From assembly GCA_946187695.1 (NCBI GenBank), contig CAMHSB010000013.1:1-50249 (forward strand): a stretch of DNA of 50,249 bases, in the 5' to 3' direction. Positions 8,201-17,286 of this stretch are shown one piece after another (the first letter of the stretch is position 1; every line of letters starts with the position of its first letter). Both the position numbers and the translations under genes were made by a program. This DNA comes from an uncultured Bacteroidales bacterium (lineage in GTDB: Bacteria; Bacteroidota; Bacteroidia; Bacteroidales; Paludibacteraceae). The notes beneath the pieces are model-generated. The model ran no database searches, had not been told where the DNA came from, and worked only from the letters and a program-made list of their open reading frames with translations.

Positions 8201-10771
8201 TTATTCGTTTGTTTCGTTATTGGTTTCTTCATTTACGGCACTTACCTCTTCTTCCTCCTCATCTTTGGGAACGATACAACCGCTCATGAGGGTATCGTTA
8301 CGCTTCTGGAGTTCGATCAGTTTGACACCTTGTGCGGCACGTCCGGTCTGACGGATGGTCGATATATCCATGCGGATCGCTGTTCCGGCCTTGGTGATGA
8401 GCATCAGGTCATCGGCATCGGTCACAGCGTGGATACCGATCAGTTGTCCGGTCTTCTCGGTGATCTCGATGGTCTTCACACCCTTACCGCCACGGTTGGT
8501 GACGCGGTAGATAGCATTGCCTTCTTCATCATCGAGGGCGGTACGTTTACCGAAACCGTTCTCGGATATAACAAGGATCGTCTTGTCTGTACCCTTCTCT
8601 ACACAAACCGTGCCAATCACGTGATCTACGCCGTCTTCTTCCAAAGTAATGGCCTTCACACCGGTTGCTCCACGACCCATCGGACGAACGCCTGCCTCGT
8701 TGAAACGGCATACTTTACCGTTGTACGAAGCCACGAGCATCTCGCTCTGTCCGTCGGTCAGGGTAACGCCGATCAGTTCGTCGCCTTCACGCAAACCGAG
8801 GGCGATGATACCGTTGGCACGCGGACGGCTGTAAGCCTCGAGTGTGGTCTTCTTCATCAGACCGTTCTTGGTGATGAAGATGAGGTAGTGGTTCTGGATA
8901 TATTCCTGATCGTTCAGACCCTTGACGTTGATACAGGTACGTACCTTATCGCCGTTCTGGAGATTGATCATATTTTGGATTGCACGGCCTTTGGACTGCT
9001 TGTTACCTTCCGGCAAGTCATAGACCTTGAGCCAGTAGAGACGACCCATCTCGGTGAAGAACATCATGGTCGAGTGCATCGAAGCCTGGTATACGTACTC
9101 GATGAAGTCCTGATCGCGGGCGCTGGAGGCCTTCGAACCTACTCCACCGCGGGTCTGCTGACGGAAGTCAGCCAGCGGCGTACGTTTGATGTAACCGAGG
9201 TGCGAGATCGTGATGACCATATCGTCGTCGGCGTACATATCCTCGGGGTTGAACTCGGTAGCCATCTTCACGATCTGCGTGCGGCGCTCGTCGCCGTATT
9301 TGTCTTTGATCTCGATGAGCTCGTTGTTGATCACGTCGTAACGCATCTCCTCGCTGGCGAGCAGTTCGTTCAAGTGAGCAATCAGTTTCTCGATCTCCTC
9401 GTACTCGGCTTTCAACTCGTCAATACGCAAGCCGGTCAACGAAGCCAGACGCATATCTACGATTGCTTTGGACTGCAGGTTATCGAGGTTAAAGCGTGCT
9501 TCGAGGTTCGTCTGTGCGTCTGCCGGCGTACGGCTGGCACGGATGATACGTACTACCTCGTCGATATTATCAACAGCGATGATCAAACCCTCCAAGATAT
9601 GCGCTTTCTCCTCGGCTTTCTTGAGCTCGAAGCGCGTACGGCGGGTAACAACCTCCATACGGTGCTCGATGAAGTATCCGATGAGTTGCTTGAGGTTGAG
9701 GAGCATCGGACGACCTTTCACAAGGGCGATGCTGTTCACCGCGAAGCTCGACTGCAGGGCCGTGAACTTATAGAGTTTGTTCAGTACCACTTGAGCGTTC
9801 GCGTCACGCTTCACGTCGATCACAATACGGATATCGCGTTTGGAGTGGTCCTGGATATCGGAGATTCCTTCGATCTTCTTGTCGTTGGCCAGTTCGGCAA
9901 TCGCCTTCACGAGTTCGTTCTTCACCACGCCGTACGGCAATTCGGTGATCACGATACGCTCACGACCGTTGTCATCAGCCTCGATGTCGGCGTTCGAACG
10001 GATGATGACACGTCCGCGGCCTGTCTCGTAAGCGTCCTTGACGCCCTGGTAACCGTAGATCGTACCACCGGTCGGGAAATCGGGCGCTTTGATATGCTCC
10101 ATCAGGTCCTCTACCGTGATCTCCTCGACGAACTCATCGTGCATGCGCGCAACGATATTCTTAATGTACGCGCAGCAACCGTCGATCACCTCGCTCAAGT
10201 TGTGGGTCGGCATGTTCGTTGCCATACCAACGGCAATACCGCTGGCACCGTTCACGAGCAAGTTCGGAAAACGGCACGGCAGAACCACCGGCTCTTTAAG
10301 GCTGTCGTCGAAGTTATTCTGCATATCCACGGTATCCTTGTCGATATCGCGGAGCATCTCCTCGGCGAGCTTGGAGAGGCGTGCCTCGGTATAACGCATA
10401 GCAGCGGCGCCATCACCATCGACCGAACCGAAGTTACCTTGACCGTCTACGAGGCAGTAACGCATTGCCCACGGTTGCGCCATACGCACGAGTGTACCGT
10501 AAATAGAACTATCACCGTGCGGGTGATACTTACCCATTACCTCACCGACGATACGTGCGGATTTCTTGGTCGGCTTGTCGGAGGTGTTACCCAACTCGTT
10601 CATACCGAACAGCACACGGCGGTGAACAGGCTTAAAGCCGTCGCGCACATCAGGCAACGCACGGCTCACGATCACAGACATCGAGTAATCGATATACGAG
10701 GACTTCATTTCCTCATCGATCTTCACAGGGATGATGTGATCATTCTGAATGATTTCGTTGTTTTCTTCCAT
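8201..10771 (-). CDS. gyrA: DNA gyrase subunit A
   Basis: An 856-residue type IIA topoisomerase subunit. The winged-helix domain has RALPDVRDGFKPVHRR and the catalytic Tyr127 in AAMRYTEA. The C-terminal beta-pinwheel carries the GyrA-box-like NRGGKG, which favours GyrA over ParC, and the protein ends in an acidic tail. The quinolone region reads GDSSIYG: position 88 (E. coli Ser83) is Ser, position 92 (E. coli Asp87) is Gly. The gene follows the SIMPL gene and probably uses its promoter. Confidence 0.95.
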   Translation of the reverse strand: MEENNEIIQNDHIIPVKIDEEMKSSYIDYSMSVIVSRALPDVRDGFKPVHRRVLFGMNELGNTSDKPTKKSARIVGEVMGKYHPHGDSSIYGTLVRMAQPWAMRYCLVDGQGNFGSVDGDGAAAMRYTEARLSKLAEEMLRDIDKDTVDMQNNFDDSLKEPVVLPCRFPNLLVNGASGIAVGMATNMPTHNLSEVIDGCCAYIKNIVARMHDEFVEEITVEDLMEHIKAPDFPTGGTIYGYQGVKDAYETGRGRVIIRSNADIEADDNGRERIVITELPYGVVKNELVKAIAELANDKKIEGISDIQDHSKRDIRIVIDVKRDANAQVVLNKLYKFTALQSSFAVNSIALVKGRPMLLNLKQLIGYFIEHRMEVVTRRTRFELKKAEEKAHILEGLIIAVDNIDEVVRIIRASRTPADAQTNLEARFNLDNLQSKAIVDMRLASLTGLRIDELKAEYEEIEKLIAHLNELLASEEMRYDVINNELIEIKDKYGDERRTQIVKMATEFNPEDMYADDDMVITISHLGYIKRTPLADFRQQTRGGVGSKASSARDQDFIEYVYQASMHSTMMFFTEMGRLYWLKVYDLPEGNKQSKGRAIQNMINLQNGDKVRTCINVKGLNDQEYIQNHYLIFITKNGLMKKTTLEAYSRPRANGIIALGLREGDELIGVTLTDGQSEMLVASYNGKVCRFNEAGVRPMGRGATGVKAITLEEDGVDHVIGTVCVEKGTDKTILVISENGFGKRTALDDEEGNAIYRVTNRGGKGVKTIEITEKTGQLIGIHAVTDADDLMLITKAGTAIRMDISTIRQTGRAAQGVKLIELQKRNDTLMSGCIVPKDEEEEEVSAVNEETNNETNE

Positions 10772-10790
10772 TGTATAATTGTATTGTTAG

Positions 10791-11480
10791 TTAGTCCAGG
10801 AAATAATCTACGGTCGTCACGACGCGTACGCGCTTTACCCAGGGCTGGTACTCATCGGATTCGATAGAGAACTGACCTTGGCTGGCACGGCGGATAGAGC
10901 CCAAGGAACACTGTGCATCGTCAGCAAATTTCTGCGCCACCGCACGGGCGTTCTGTGTGGCCTCCTCGATCATGGACGGCTTGAGCTCCGGCAGACCGTT
11001 GAACTGATAATCCAAGTTCCACTTCTCACTCTTGACGATGATGCCCTCTTTGAGCAACTCGGCCTCTTTGCCTTGGCTTGCCACAACGAGTTGAACCTTG
11101 TCCGTAGAGACGATGAGCGAGGTACTCAAGGTATATTTGTACTCGGGGCGATGATTGCCGTAATAGTCCGACCAGTTGTCATTGACCGAGATCGAACCTT
11201 TGCGGATATCGCTTGCCTCAAAGCCTTGCGCGAGCAGATGTTGGGTCACCCGTTCGGTCACTTTCTCCAACTGCGCATACAGAGACGGCAGATCGTTGCC
11301 GCTCCATGCGTAAGACAGCGGCCATACAGCATGGTCGGCCGTCACCTCACGGGTGCTCAGGCCCTTAACGGTCACAGCACGGTCTTTGTTTGCAAACTTA
11401 CTCATGCCCATGAAGATATACCATCCACTGAACATAATTCCCAGCGCAATGAGAGCGCCTGCCCAAATGTTGTTTTTCAT
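10791..11480 (-). CDS. SIMPL-domain (DUF541) membrane-anchored protein
   Basis: A 229-residue protein beginning MKNNIWAGALIALGIMFSGWYIFMG: one N-terminal membrane segment and a periplasmic SIMPL (DUF541) domain (AVTVKGLSTREVTADHAVWP; YKYTLSTSLIVSTDKV; CSLGSIRRASQGQF). The family is of uncertain function and has been linked to oxidative stress and outer-membrane interaction. A longer reading frame reaches 11615, but it passes through the -7 box at 11510-11517, so the start at 11480 is preferred. It is the first gene of the gyrA unit. Confidence 0.85.
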   Translation of the reverse strand: MKNNIWAGALIALGIMFSGWYIFMGMSKFANKDRAVTVKGLSTREVTADHAVWPLSYAWSGNDLPSLYAQLEKVTERVTQHLLAQGFEASDIRKGSISVNDNWSDYYGNHRPEYKYTLSTSLIVSTDKVQLVVASQGKEAELLKEGIIVKSEKWNLDYQFNGLPELKPSMIEEATQNARAVAQKFADDAQCSLGSIRRASQGQFSIESDEYQPWVKRVRVVTTVDYFLD

Positions 11481-11509
11481 ACGTTTTCTTCCTTTTTCAA
11501 AATCGCGTG

Positions 11510-11541
11510 CAAAGATACTACATTTTTCTGAGATATGCAAA
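11510..11541 (-). promoter_or_regulatory. Promoter of the SIMPL-gyrA-to-esterase unit
   Basis: On the minus strand TATCTTTG (11517-11510) preceded by G, a 20-nt spacer and TTTG (11541-11538). The spacer begins CATATCTCAG. Start expected near 11505, 25 nt before the SIMPL start. No other clear promoter was seen for the ten downstream genes. Confidence 0.8.
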
Positions 11542-11675
11542 TTTTTTAGCCATTTTCTTGCATTTTTATGCATTTTGTCTCTTTCTTCGACACCCCCTCG
11601 ATAAAAATCCCCCATGCGCTTAAAACGAAAATAAATGGGGTTTATGGCAACGAACTAATTTTTAAACGATTTTTC

Positions 11676-11706
11676 TTGCGTATATCAAAAATTTGTAGTA
11701 CCTTTG
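11676..11706 (+). promoter_or_regulatory. Promoter of the polysaccharide locus
   Basis: TTG (11676-11678), 20-nt spacer beginning CGTATATCAA and ending in G, then TACCTTTG (11699-11706). The start is expected near 11712, about 400 nt before the first gene at 12116. The stretch 11546-11670 to its left shows nothing recognisable. Confidence 0.8.
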
Positions 11707-11711
11707 CACCC

Positions 11712-12007
11712 GCAAACTCACGCTGGGGTGTCTGCATGGATGTCGCGACGTGGGTAAGCAGACATATTTAATGGCGTTTACTAACGCTTGTTTTTGACCA
11801 TTTGGAACCTGAGAAACTTCAAATTTGAAACTCGAAAACAAGTAGCAGTAGATGCTCATGGGTGTATAATACGCCCGCGTGTACCATATTGGTACGCGTG
11901 TGTGCTCATATATACACAGCGTGGGTTTCTGCATTGCTTATTCGGTTTCATGGGTTTTCTCAGGACCTCAAATGGCGGATAAGCAATAAAAGGAATCCGC
12001 GTTTTTT
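11712..12007 (+). ncRNA. Structured leader RNA of the polysaccharide operon
   Basis: Between the promoter and the terminator there is no plausible gene but many inverted repeats: TGTCTGC/GCAGACA (11729-11735 with 11758-11764), CTTGTTTT/AAAACAAG (11787-11794 with 11835-11842), a 9-bp stem around GTACC/GGTAC at about 11877-11899, and ATTGCTTAT/ATAAGCAAT (11933-11941 with 11979-11987). The last stem overlaps the terminator's 5' arm by two bases, so it could compete with it or stack on it. It may be a regulatory leader or a free RNA; the sequence alone does not decide. Confidence 0.55.
11975..12007 (+). terminator. Intrinsic terminator in the leader, upstream of the first polysaccharide gene
   Basis: GCGGAT (11975-11980) pairs with ATCCGC (11995-12000) and is followed by GTTTTTT. 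It lies inside the leader, 109 nt before the first start codon, so it should attenuate the operon unless it is prevented from forming. Confidence 0.6.
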
Positions 12008-12115
12008 ATTGGTCACATTCGTCACCACTAATCCACCAACCGCTTCCCTAACCTTATCTTCAAAGACAATCGCTATCGCCATTGTCTATGTCTCAGTGTG
12101 TAGAACTGAACGAAA

Positions 12116-13261
12116 ATGCGAAAGACTGTCAAAATACAACTTGCATCCACCGATCAATGTACCGGTTGTTCTGCCTGTGCGTCTATTTGTCCTACAAATA
12201 GTATCACTATGCGTGAGGACAGAGAAGGCTTCTTGCAACCGCACATAGATACTGATACTTGTATCAAGTGCCATAAATGCGAAAAGACTTGTCCTATTAT
12301 CTCTCCAATCACGATTCCAACTGACTTTGAAACGCAAGCCTTTGCTGCTATCAATAAAGATGAGGCTGTGCGCATGCGAAGCAGTTCTGGAGGAATGTTC
12401 CATGCTTTAGCAAAATGGACTATTGAGCAAGGTGGCGCTGTCTTTGGCGCACGTTTCAATGAGAATTGGGAGGTTGTTCACGACTATACGGAAACATTAG
12501 AAGGTATAGAGCCTTTTATGCGCAGTAAGTATGTACAAAGCCGTATAGGTGACACATTCAAACAAGCAAAGCAATTCCTTGATGCTGGTCGTCAAGTGCT
12601 CTTTGTTGGTACACCTTGCCAAATAGGGGGATTGAAGTCATATTTGAAGAAAGAATACGATAATCTTCTTGCTGTGGATTTAATATGTCATGGAGTTCCG
12701 AGTCCAAAAGTATGGAGAGCGAGTTTGTCTGAAACAATTAAGGAGGGGAAGTTGAGCGATATAATTTTTCGTGACAAACAGGAAGGATGGCGTGGTGTTC
12801 GGCTAAGATATACTTTAATAAATAGTTCATCATCTGCAAAAGATTTACAATACTATGCAAATGGCTTTTTAGATAATTATTTCTTACAAAAATGTTGCTA
12901 CAATTGTAAATTCAAAACCGTGCATAGAAATGCCGATATAACATTGGCCGATGCATGGGGCATTGAAAACTATGCGCCTAATATGGATGATAACAAGGGA
13001 ACGTCTTTATTATTGGTCCATACTGCGATTGGTTATACCATTCTGTCTGCTATTGTTCAGCAAATAAATCTTTTAGATATAAATATTACAGACGCGTTAA
13101 AAACAAATAAAAGAGCAACAACAAGTGTTTCATATACAAAGCATAGGACAGTCTTTTATTTGCTGATTAACATTTTTCCTGTCTCTATTGTTATTAATGG
13201 GTTATTGAAAATTGAAAAGTATAAAAAGAAAATACTGAAACGCCTAATAAAGCAGAAATGA
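12116..13261 (+). CDS. Coenzyme F420 hydrogenase/dehydrogenase beta-subunit family protein with two 4Fe-4S clusters
   Basis: A 381-residue protein. The N-terminal ferredoxin part has two CxxCxxCxxxC(P) motifs (CTGCSACASICP and CIKCHKCEKTCP). A FrhB-type N domain follows, then the C domain with SSGGMFHALA, GTPCQIGGLKSYL, DLICHGVPSP and CCYNCKFKTVHRNADITLADAWG. In Bacteroidales such proteins recur in capsule loci beside pyruvyl transferases; a redox step on a sugar or carrier is plausible but unproven. It is the first gene of the locus and overlaps the next by 4 nt (ATGA). Confidence 0.85.
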   Translation: MRKTVKIQLASTDQCTGCSACASICPTNSITMREDREGFLQPHIDTDTCIKCHKCEKTCPIISPITIPTDFETQAFAAINKDEAVRMRSSSGGMFHALAKWTIEQGGAVFGARFNENWEVVHDYTETLEGIEPFMRSKYVQSRIGDTFKQAKQFLDAGRQVLFVGTPCQIGGLKSYLKKEYDNLLAVDLICHGVPSPKVWRASLSETIKEGKLSDIIFRDKQEGWRGVRLRYTLINSSSSAKDLQYYANGFLDNYFLQKCCYNCKFKTVHRNADITLADAWGIENYAPNMDDNKGTSLLLVHTAIGYTILSAIVQQINLLDINITDALKTNKRATTSVSYTKHRTVFYLLINIFPVSIVINGLLKIEKYKKKILKRLIKQK

Positions 13262-14262
13262 CATCCGAGAAAATAAAAATAAGGCAAAGTAATATGGAGA
13301 CATTGAGGTTGATTTCCATTTATTTCATTGTCCTCTACCATCTACTTATGTGGTTTGTACATAGATTTCCGGAAAACAAACCATATATGACTTTGTGGCT
13401 GCCATTACACGTTGGTGTTATTTGCTTTATTCTTATATCAGGATACTTTGGAATAAAGCCATCGTTAAAGGGGTTCTGTCACTTATTAGGAGTATTTTTT
13501 ATTTTTAGTTTGCCAGAAATCATATATAGTATAGTCCATGTCTCATCCATAGATACTACCATAGATGCGTGCTTGTTTGTTACTAAATCTCATTATTGGT
13601 TCGTAAGAACATATATCACACTTTATTTGTTATCTCCTCTGCTTAATGTGTTTAATCAGGGATCAACACTGAATCAAAAGAAATTGATGTTGTTATCACT
13701 AGGTGTCATCTCTATCTATGCTGGTAACATTATTAATTATCCCATCTATGCAGATGGCAAGAACGTTGTAAACTTTCTTTTTCTATATCAGATTGGATAT
13801 TTTTTGAAACTATATTCCGAGAAATGGTCAAATGTCCATTTTTGGAAAGTATTGAGTGCTTACTGCCTACTGAATTGTGTAGTATGTATAATGTATTATT
13901 TAACATTCGATACCAATTTTGGTCAGGTCATATGGCAATTATCATTCCCATATAATTCGCCTATCCTGATCATTAATAGTATCTTGCTGTTTCTTGTATT
14001 TGCAAAACTACAGTTCTCATCTCCTTTTGTGAATAATTTAGCAAAAGGAGTCTTTGCTGTGTATATCTTATCATGCAATTTGCCATATGCACAAAAAGCA
14101 CAAATGTATATCGTAAGGTGGATATATCAATATCTAAGTGGTGTCCCATTCCTATTCTTATTGGCACTATTTGCTTTCCTAATAGTAGGAGGCTGCATAG
14201 GTATTTATTGGTTATTCCGACCTTTATGGAGAAATCTTGATAATCTAACCAATAAATTATAA
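13258..14262 (+). CDS. Acyltransferase family 3 membrane protein
   Basis: A 334-residue polytopic membrane protein (about ten hydrophobic segments) of the acyltransferase-3 (OafA/WecH-like) family. Typical features are METLRLISIYFIVLYHLLMW at the start, the ISGYFGIK motif and YWFVRTYITLYLLSPLLN. Such enzymes add O-acetyl or other acyl groups to surface sugars. The gene is strongly AT-rich. It overlaps the preceding gene by 4 nt. Confidence 0.85.
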   Translation: MTSEKIKIRQSNMETLRLISIYFIVLYHLLMWFVHRFPENKPYMTLWLPLHVGVICFILISGYFGIKPSLKGFCHLLGVFFIFSLPEIIYSIVHVSSIDTTIDACLFVTKSHYWFVRTYITLYLLSPLLNVFNQGSTLNQKKLMLLSLGVISIYAGNIINYPIYADGKNVVNFLFLYQIGYFLKLYSEKWSNVHFWKVLSAYCLLNCVVCIMYYLTFDTNFGQVIWQLSFPYNSPILIINSILLFLVFAKLQFSSPFVNNLAKGVFAVYILSCNLPYAQKAQMYIVRWIYQYLSGVPFLFLLALFAFLIVGGCIGIYWLFRPLWRNLDNLTNKL

Positions 14263-14270
14263 GTCGTCAT

Positions 14271-15356
14271 ATGAAAATAGGTATTCTCACATATCACAAG
14301 GTTCATAACTATGGAGCAATCTTACAAGCAATGGCTCTGCGCTGCGTGTTGTTAGACATGGGACACGAAGTGTACTTTGTTGATTATTACCCGGAGTATC
14401 ATCAGCGTGTATATTCGTTGTTTGATTGGGAGTTTTTTAAGAATTCCACTTTAAAACGAAAAATTAAATATCTTTTAAGACTATGTTTCTCGTTTGTAAA
14501 TATGCTTCAACGGAAACGGACGTTTGATAGATATATACAAGAGTTTATAGAGCCTTACAGCAAACCTCTGAATGAAGAATACGATTGTGTTATATATGGA
14601 AGTGATCAAATATGGCGCAAACAGCCATTTATTAATGAATTCAATCCGATCTATTTTGGCGATAATTCTATTAAAAGTCGGCTCAAAGTTTCATATGCAG
14701 CCAGTTTTAATTTCTTACCGGAAGAGGAAGATGCTAATCATTTCATGAGTTTGGTTGCTCAGTTAGACAAAGTATCAGTAAGAGAAAAACAATTATACGA
14801 TTATCTCTGCACACATGGGCAAAAAGAGGCAACTATATGTTTAGACCCAACACTACTGATGAATGAGAGTCAATGGCAATCGTATTTCTCTAAAGAAAGA
14901 CTTGTGCAAGACAAGTATATTTTGCTATACGATTTAATAGCAGAAAGTGGTGGGCAAACTTTTGACGAAAATGAATTATCTCGTTTCGCAAAGCATAACA
15001 ATCTCAAAGTGGTAAATCTGCGTTCTAAGATTAACAAACTCGGTATGAGATGTGATAGAAGTTCAGATAATCCTGCCGACTTTATCAATCTAATATATCA
15101 TTCCGAGTGTGTATTCACTTCATCTTACCACGGCGTTGCTTTTTCGTTAATAATGAATAAGCCTATGTATTGTTGTTTTCCTACGGACTCATCGCGTGCT
15201 GAATACCTATTAGAAATTGTTGGTTTATCCGATAGGCTGCTCAATCCCTTACAAAAACTACCGGATCATATAGAACCTATTGATTATCACAAAGTCAATG
15301 ATAGAATTGAGTCTCTCCGTCAGAAATCTATTAAATACCTTAGTTCACTAGAATGA
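14271..15356 (+). CDS. Polysaccharide pyruvyl transferase family protein
   Basis: A 361-residue cytoplasmic enzyme. The start MKIGILTYHKVHNYGAILQA and the middle motif YDCVIYGSDQIWR with SYAASF, CLDPTLLM and the late TSSYHGVAFSLIM define the PS_pyruv_trans family (PF04230), which transfers pyruvyl from phosphoenolpyruvate to sugars. The pairing with the F420-dehydrogenase-beta-like gene is common in capsule loci. It overlaps the next gene by 4 nt. Confidence 0.88.
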   Translation: MKIGILTYHKVHNYGAILQAMALRCVLLDMGHEVYFVDYYPEYHQRVYSLFDWEFFKNSTLKRKIKYLLRLCFSFVNMLQRKRTFDRYIQEFIEPYSKPLNEEYDCVIYGSDQIWRKQPFINEFNPIYFGDNSIKSRLKVSYAASFNFLPEEEDANHFMSLVAQLDKVSVREKQLYDYLCTHGQKEATICLDPTLLMNESQWQSYFSKERLVQDKYILLYDLIAESGGQTFDENELSRFAKHNNLKVVNLRSKINKLGMRCDRSSDNPADFINLIYHSECVFTSSYHGVAFSLIMNKPMYCCFPTDSSRAEYLLEIVGLSDRLLNPLQKLPDHIEPIDYHKVNDRIESLRQKSIKYLSSLE

Positions 15357-16378
15357 AGCATTATCCACTATCCATAAGTAATACACCAAATATGCCACGA
15401 TATTTCTGGCATCCTTCTGTTGTGTATATTCCGGAAGGTTTTGGAGGACATCAATGGTGGATGGCGCAATCTCCATATCATCCGGGAGTTAAACTAAAGC
15501 CTTACCAATCTCGTTGGGAATTGCCATGCGTGCATTGGTCAGATGATGGTATAACATGGTATAGTATAGCACATAATCCAGTTGATGATGTGATGCCGGA
15601 GTTGCTTGTGGAAGAAGATTTCTTATCTGACCCTCATTTGGTGTATAAAGATGGAGTCTTGGAATTATATTATCGTCTCACATTGCAGAAAAACAAGGTT
15701 ATCTATGACAGCAAAACGCTTTTGTATAAAAGGACATCCACAGATGGAGAAACATGGTCTGCACGTACATTGATTGCGGATTTGCGACGGGATAATGACA
15801 TTGAAATATGGGGAGAACAAATTATCTCGCAAGCTATTGTGTGGACTGGGAAAGAATATCAATGCTGGTACATAGATAAGTCTTGGTATATCGCAGATAG
15901 ACGCATCAGAAAGACTACTTCTGTTGACGGAATACATTGGAATGAAAATTGCATATGCGACCTACGTTCGTATTCGGATATTCCTTGGCATATAGATGTG
16001 CAATACATCAATGGGAAGTACCACCTGTTATGTTATAGTGATAAAGTTGATAGGTTGTCCCACTTGATTTCTGATGATGGTATTAATTGGGATTTTGATA
16101 CGATTATACTAACACACTCAAAATCACTCCGCAGTTTCTATTCCGGACAAATATATCGTTCTTGTCTGGTCTTAATCAATGAAACATACCGGATCTATTT
16201 CTCTGCCGCAACGAGTTTCCGTAGTTATGTAGGACTACTAACGACGAAAGACTGGAAGCAGTTTGATATAGTTAGTCCTTTGCACAATAAACAATATGAG
16301 CGCGATATGGTTATGCTTATACTACGCAAGGTGATTCGTAAATGTACAAAGCCACTACGTAAGATATTGGAGAAATGA
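15353..16378 (+). CDS. Beta-propeller protein, glycoside-hydrolase-like, of a polysaccharide locus
   Basis: A 341-residue protein without a signal peptide. It contains repeated Asp-box-like segments (HWSDDGITWYS, TSTDGETWSAR, TSVDGIHWNE, ISDDGINWDF) spaced as in a five- or six-bladed propeller, as well as SDPHLVYKDGVLELYYR resembling GH43/GH32-type propellers. Its cytoplasmic location argues against a classical secreted glycosidase. It may bind or modify a polysaccharide precursor. It overlaps both neighbours by 4 nt. Confidence 0.6.
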   Translation: MKHYPLSISNTPNMPRYFWHPSVVYIPEGFGGHQWWMAQSPYHPGVKLKPYQSRWELPCVHWSDDGITWYSIAHNPVDDVMPELLVEEDFLSDPHLVYKDGVLELYYRLTLQKNKVIYDSKTLLYKRTSTDGETWSARTLIADLRRDNDIEIWGEQIISQAIVWTGKEYQCWYIDKSWYIADRRIRKTTSVDGIHWNENCICDLRSYSDIPWHIDVQYINGKYHLLCYSDKVDRLSHLISDDGINWDFDTIILTHSKSLRSFYSGQIYRSCLVLINETYRIYFSAATSFRSYVGLLTTKDWKQFDIVSPLHNKQYERDMVMLILRKVIRKCTKPLRKILEK

Positions 16379-17286
16379 AAAAATTCGCTATTTATACAGC
16401 CTGCATTGGAGGATATGATGATATTGCACAGCCGCCAGTAGTTAGTGATCAGTTTGATTACTTCGTATTCAGCGATCATCCGCAAGATGAACGTTGTGGA
16501 ATATGGAAGATTATTTCGGCTCCTATCAAGGACAATATGTCGCCTATTTTCTTGGCTAGATATATCAAGACACATCCTCATGAGTTATTACCGCAATATG
16601 ATGCATGGATTTGGGTTGATACTAATTTGTTGTTTGCTGATAATTTCATATATAATAAGTTTGCTGATTGGTATAATGGATCTGCGTTAGTTGCCGCATG
16701 TCCACACCCTGCTACGGATGATGTGTATGAACATATATACGAAATGTGCTGCTTTGGATTTGAAAAGGATATTGTCTGTTTACAAGCAATGAAGTATCTT
16801 CAAGAGCACAACTATCCCGCACACCATGGTCTATGCGAAACGGGTATACTATTCCGAAAGAACATATCATGTGTCACAACGTTTGACGAACGATGGTGGT
16901 GGCATATACAGAACCTTTCCAAAAGAGATCAGTTTAGTTTCAATTATGTGTTGTATGTGCAACAAATCCAATGGGAGAGTATTCTTCCTGAGAACGAACC
17001 TATCAGACAATCGCCACACATAATCTACAACTACCACGCTAACATAGCAAGCAAGCGCAAAGTTGTTAAGCTGACACAGGAAGAAAACATTAGGCATTAT
17101 GTCCGCAAACAACATCCAGCTATATATGTGCCTTTTGTTGAGAAATACAAGAAGATTAGCTTACATAATAACTATCCTCTAAGATTAAGAATATGGGGAT
17201 GGTTTATGTTTCCGTTGTATGTACTAAATCCGTTATATACATATAGATTGATAAAACGTAAGATAACCAAATTTCATACCAAATGA
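16375..17286 (+). CDS. Glycosyltransferase of the DUF616 (TOD1/MUCI70-like) family
   Basis: A 303-residue protein. The opening KFAIYTACIGGYDDIAQPP, then DYFVFSDHP, ARYIKTHPHELLPQYDAWIWVDTNL (a DxD-like region, VDTN) and HPATDDVYEH followed by GLCETGILFRKN fit DUF616-type glycosyltransferases. The acceptor is unknown. The 4-nt overlaps with the genes on both sides suggest tight coupling. Confidence 0.75.
   Translation: MKKFAIYTACIGGYDDIAQPPVVSDQFDYFVFSDHPQDERCGIWKIISAPIKDNMSPIFLARYIKTHPHELLPQYDAWIWVDTNLLFADNFIYNKFADWYNGSALVAACPHPATDDVYEHIYEMCCFGFEKDIVCLQAMKYLQEHNYPAHHGLCETGILFRKNISCVTTFDERWWWHIQNLSKRDQFSFNYVLYVQQIQWESILPENEPIRQSPHIIYNYHANIASKRKVVKLTQEENIRHYVRKQHPAIYVPFVEKYKKISLHNNYPLRLRIWGWFMFPLYVLNPLYTYRLIKRKITKFHTK

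Noticed and set aside
8138..10867. A 909-codon open frame on the plus strand opposite gyrA
   Set aside because: It is the mirror of a certain gene, full of His/Leu/Asp patterns typical of antisense frames, and has no promoter or family motif.
11481..11615. N-terminal extension of the SIMPL protein to 11615
   Set aside because: It crosses the promoter at 11510-11541, and the membrane anchor sits correctly at the N-terminus with the start at 11480.
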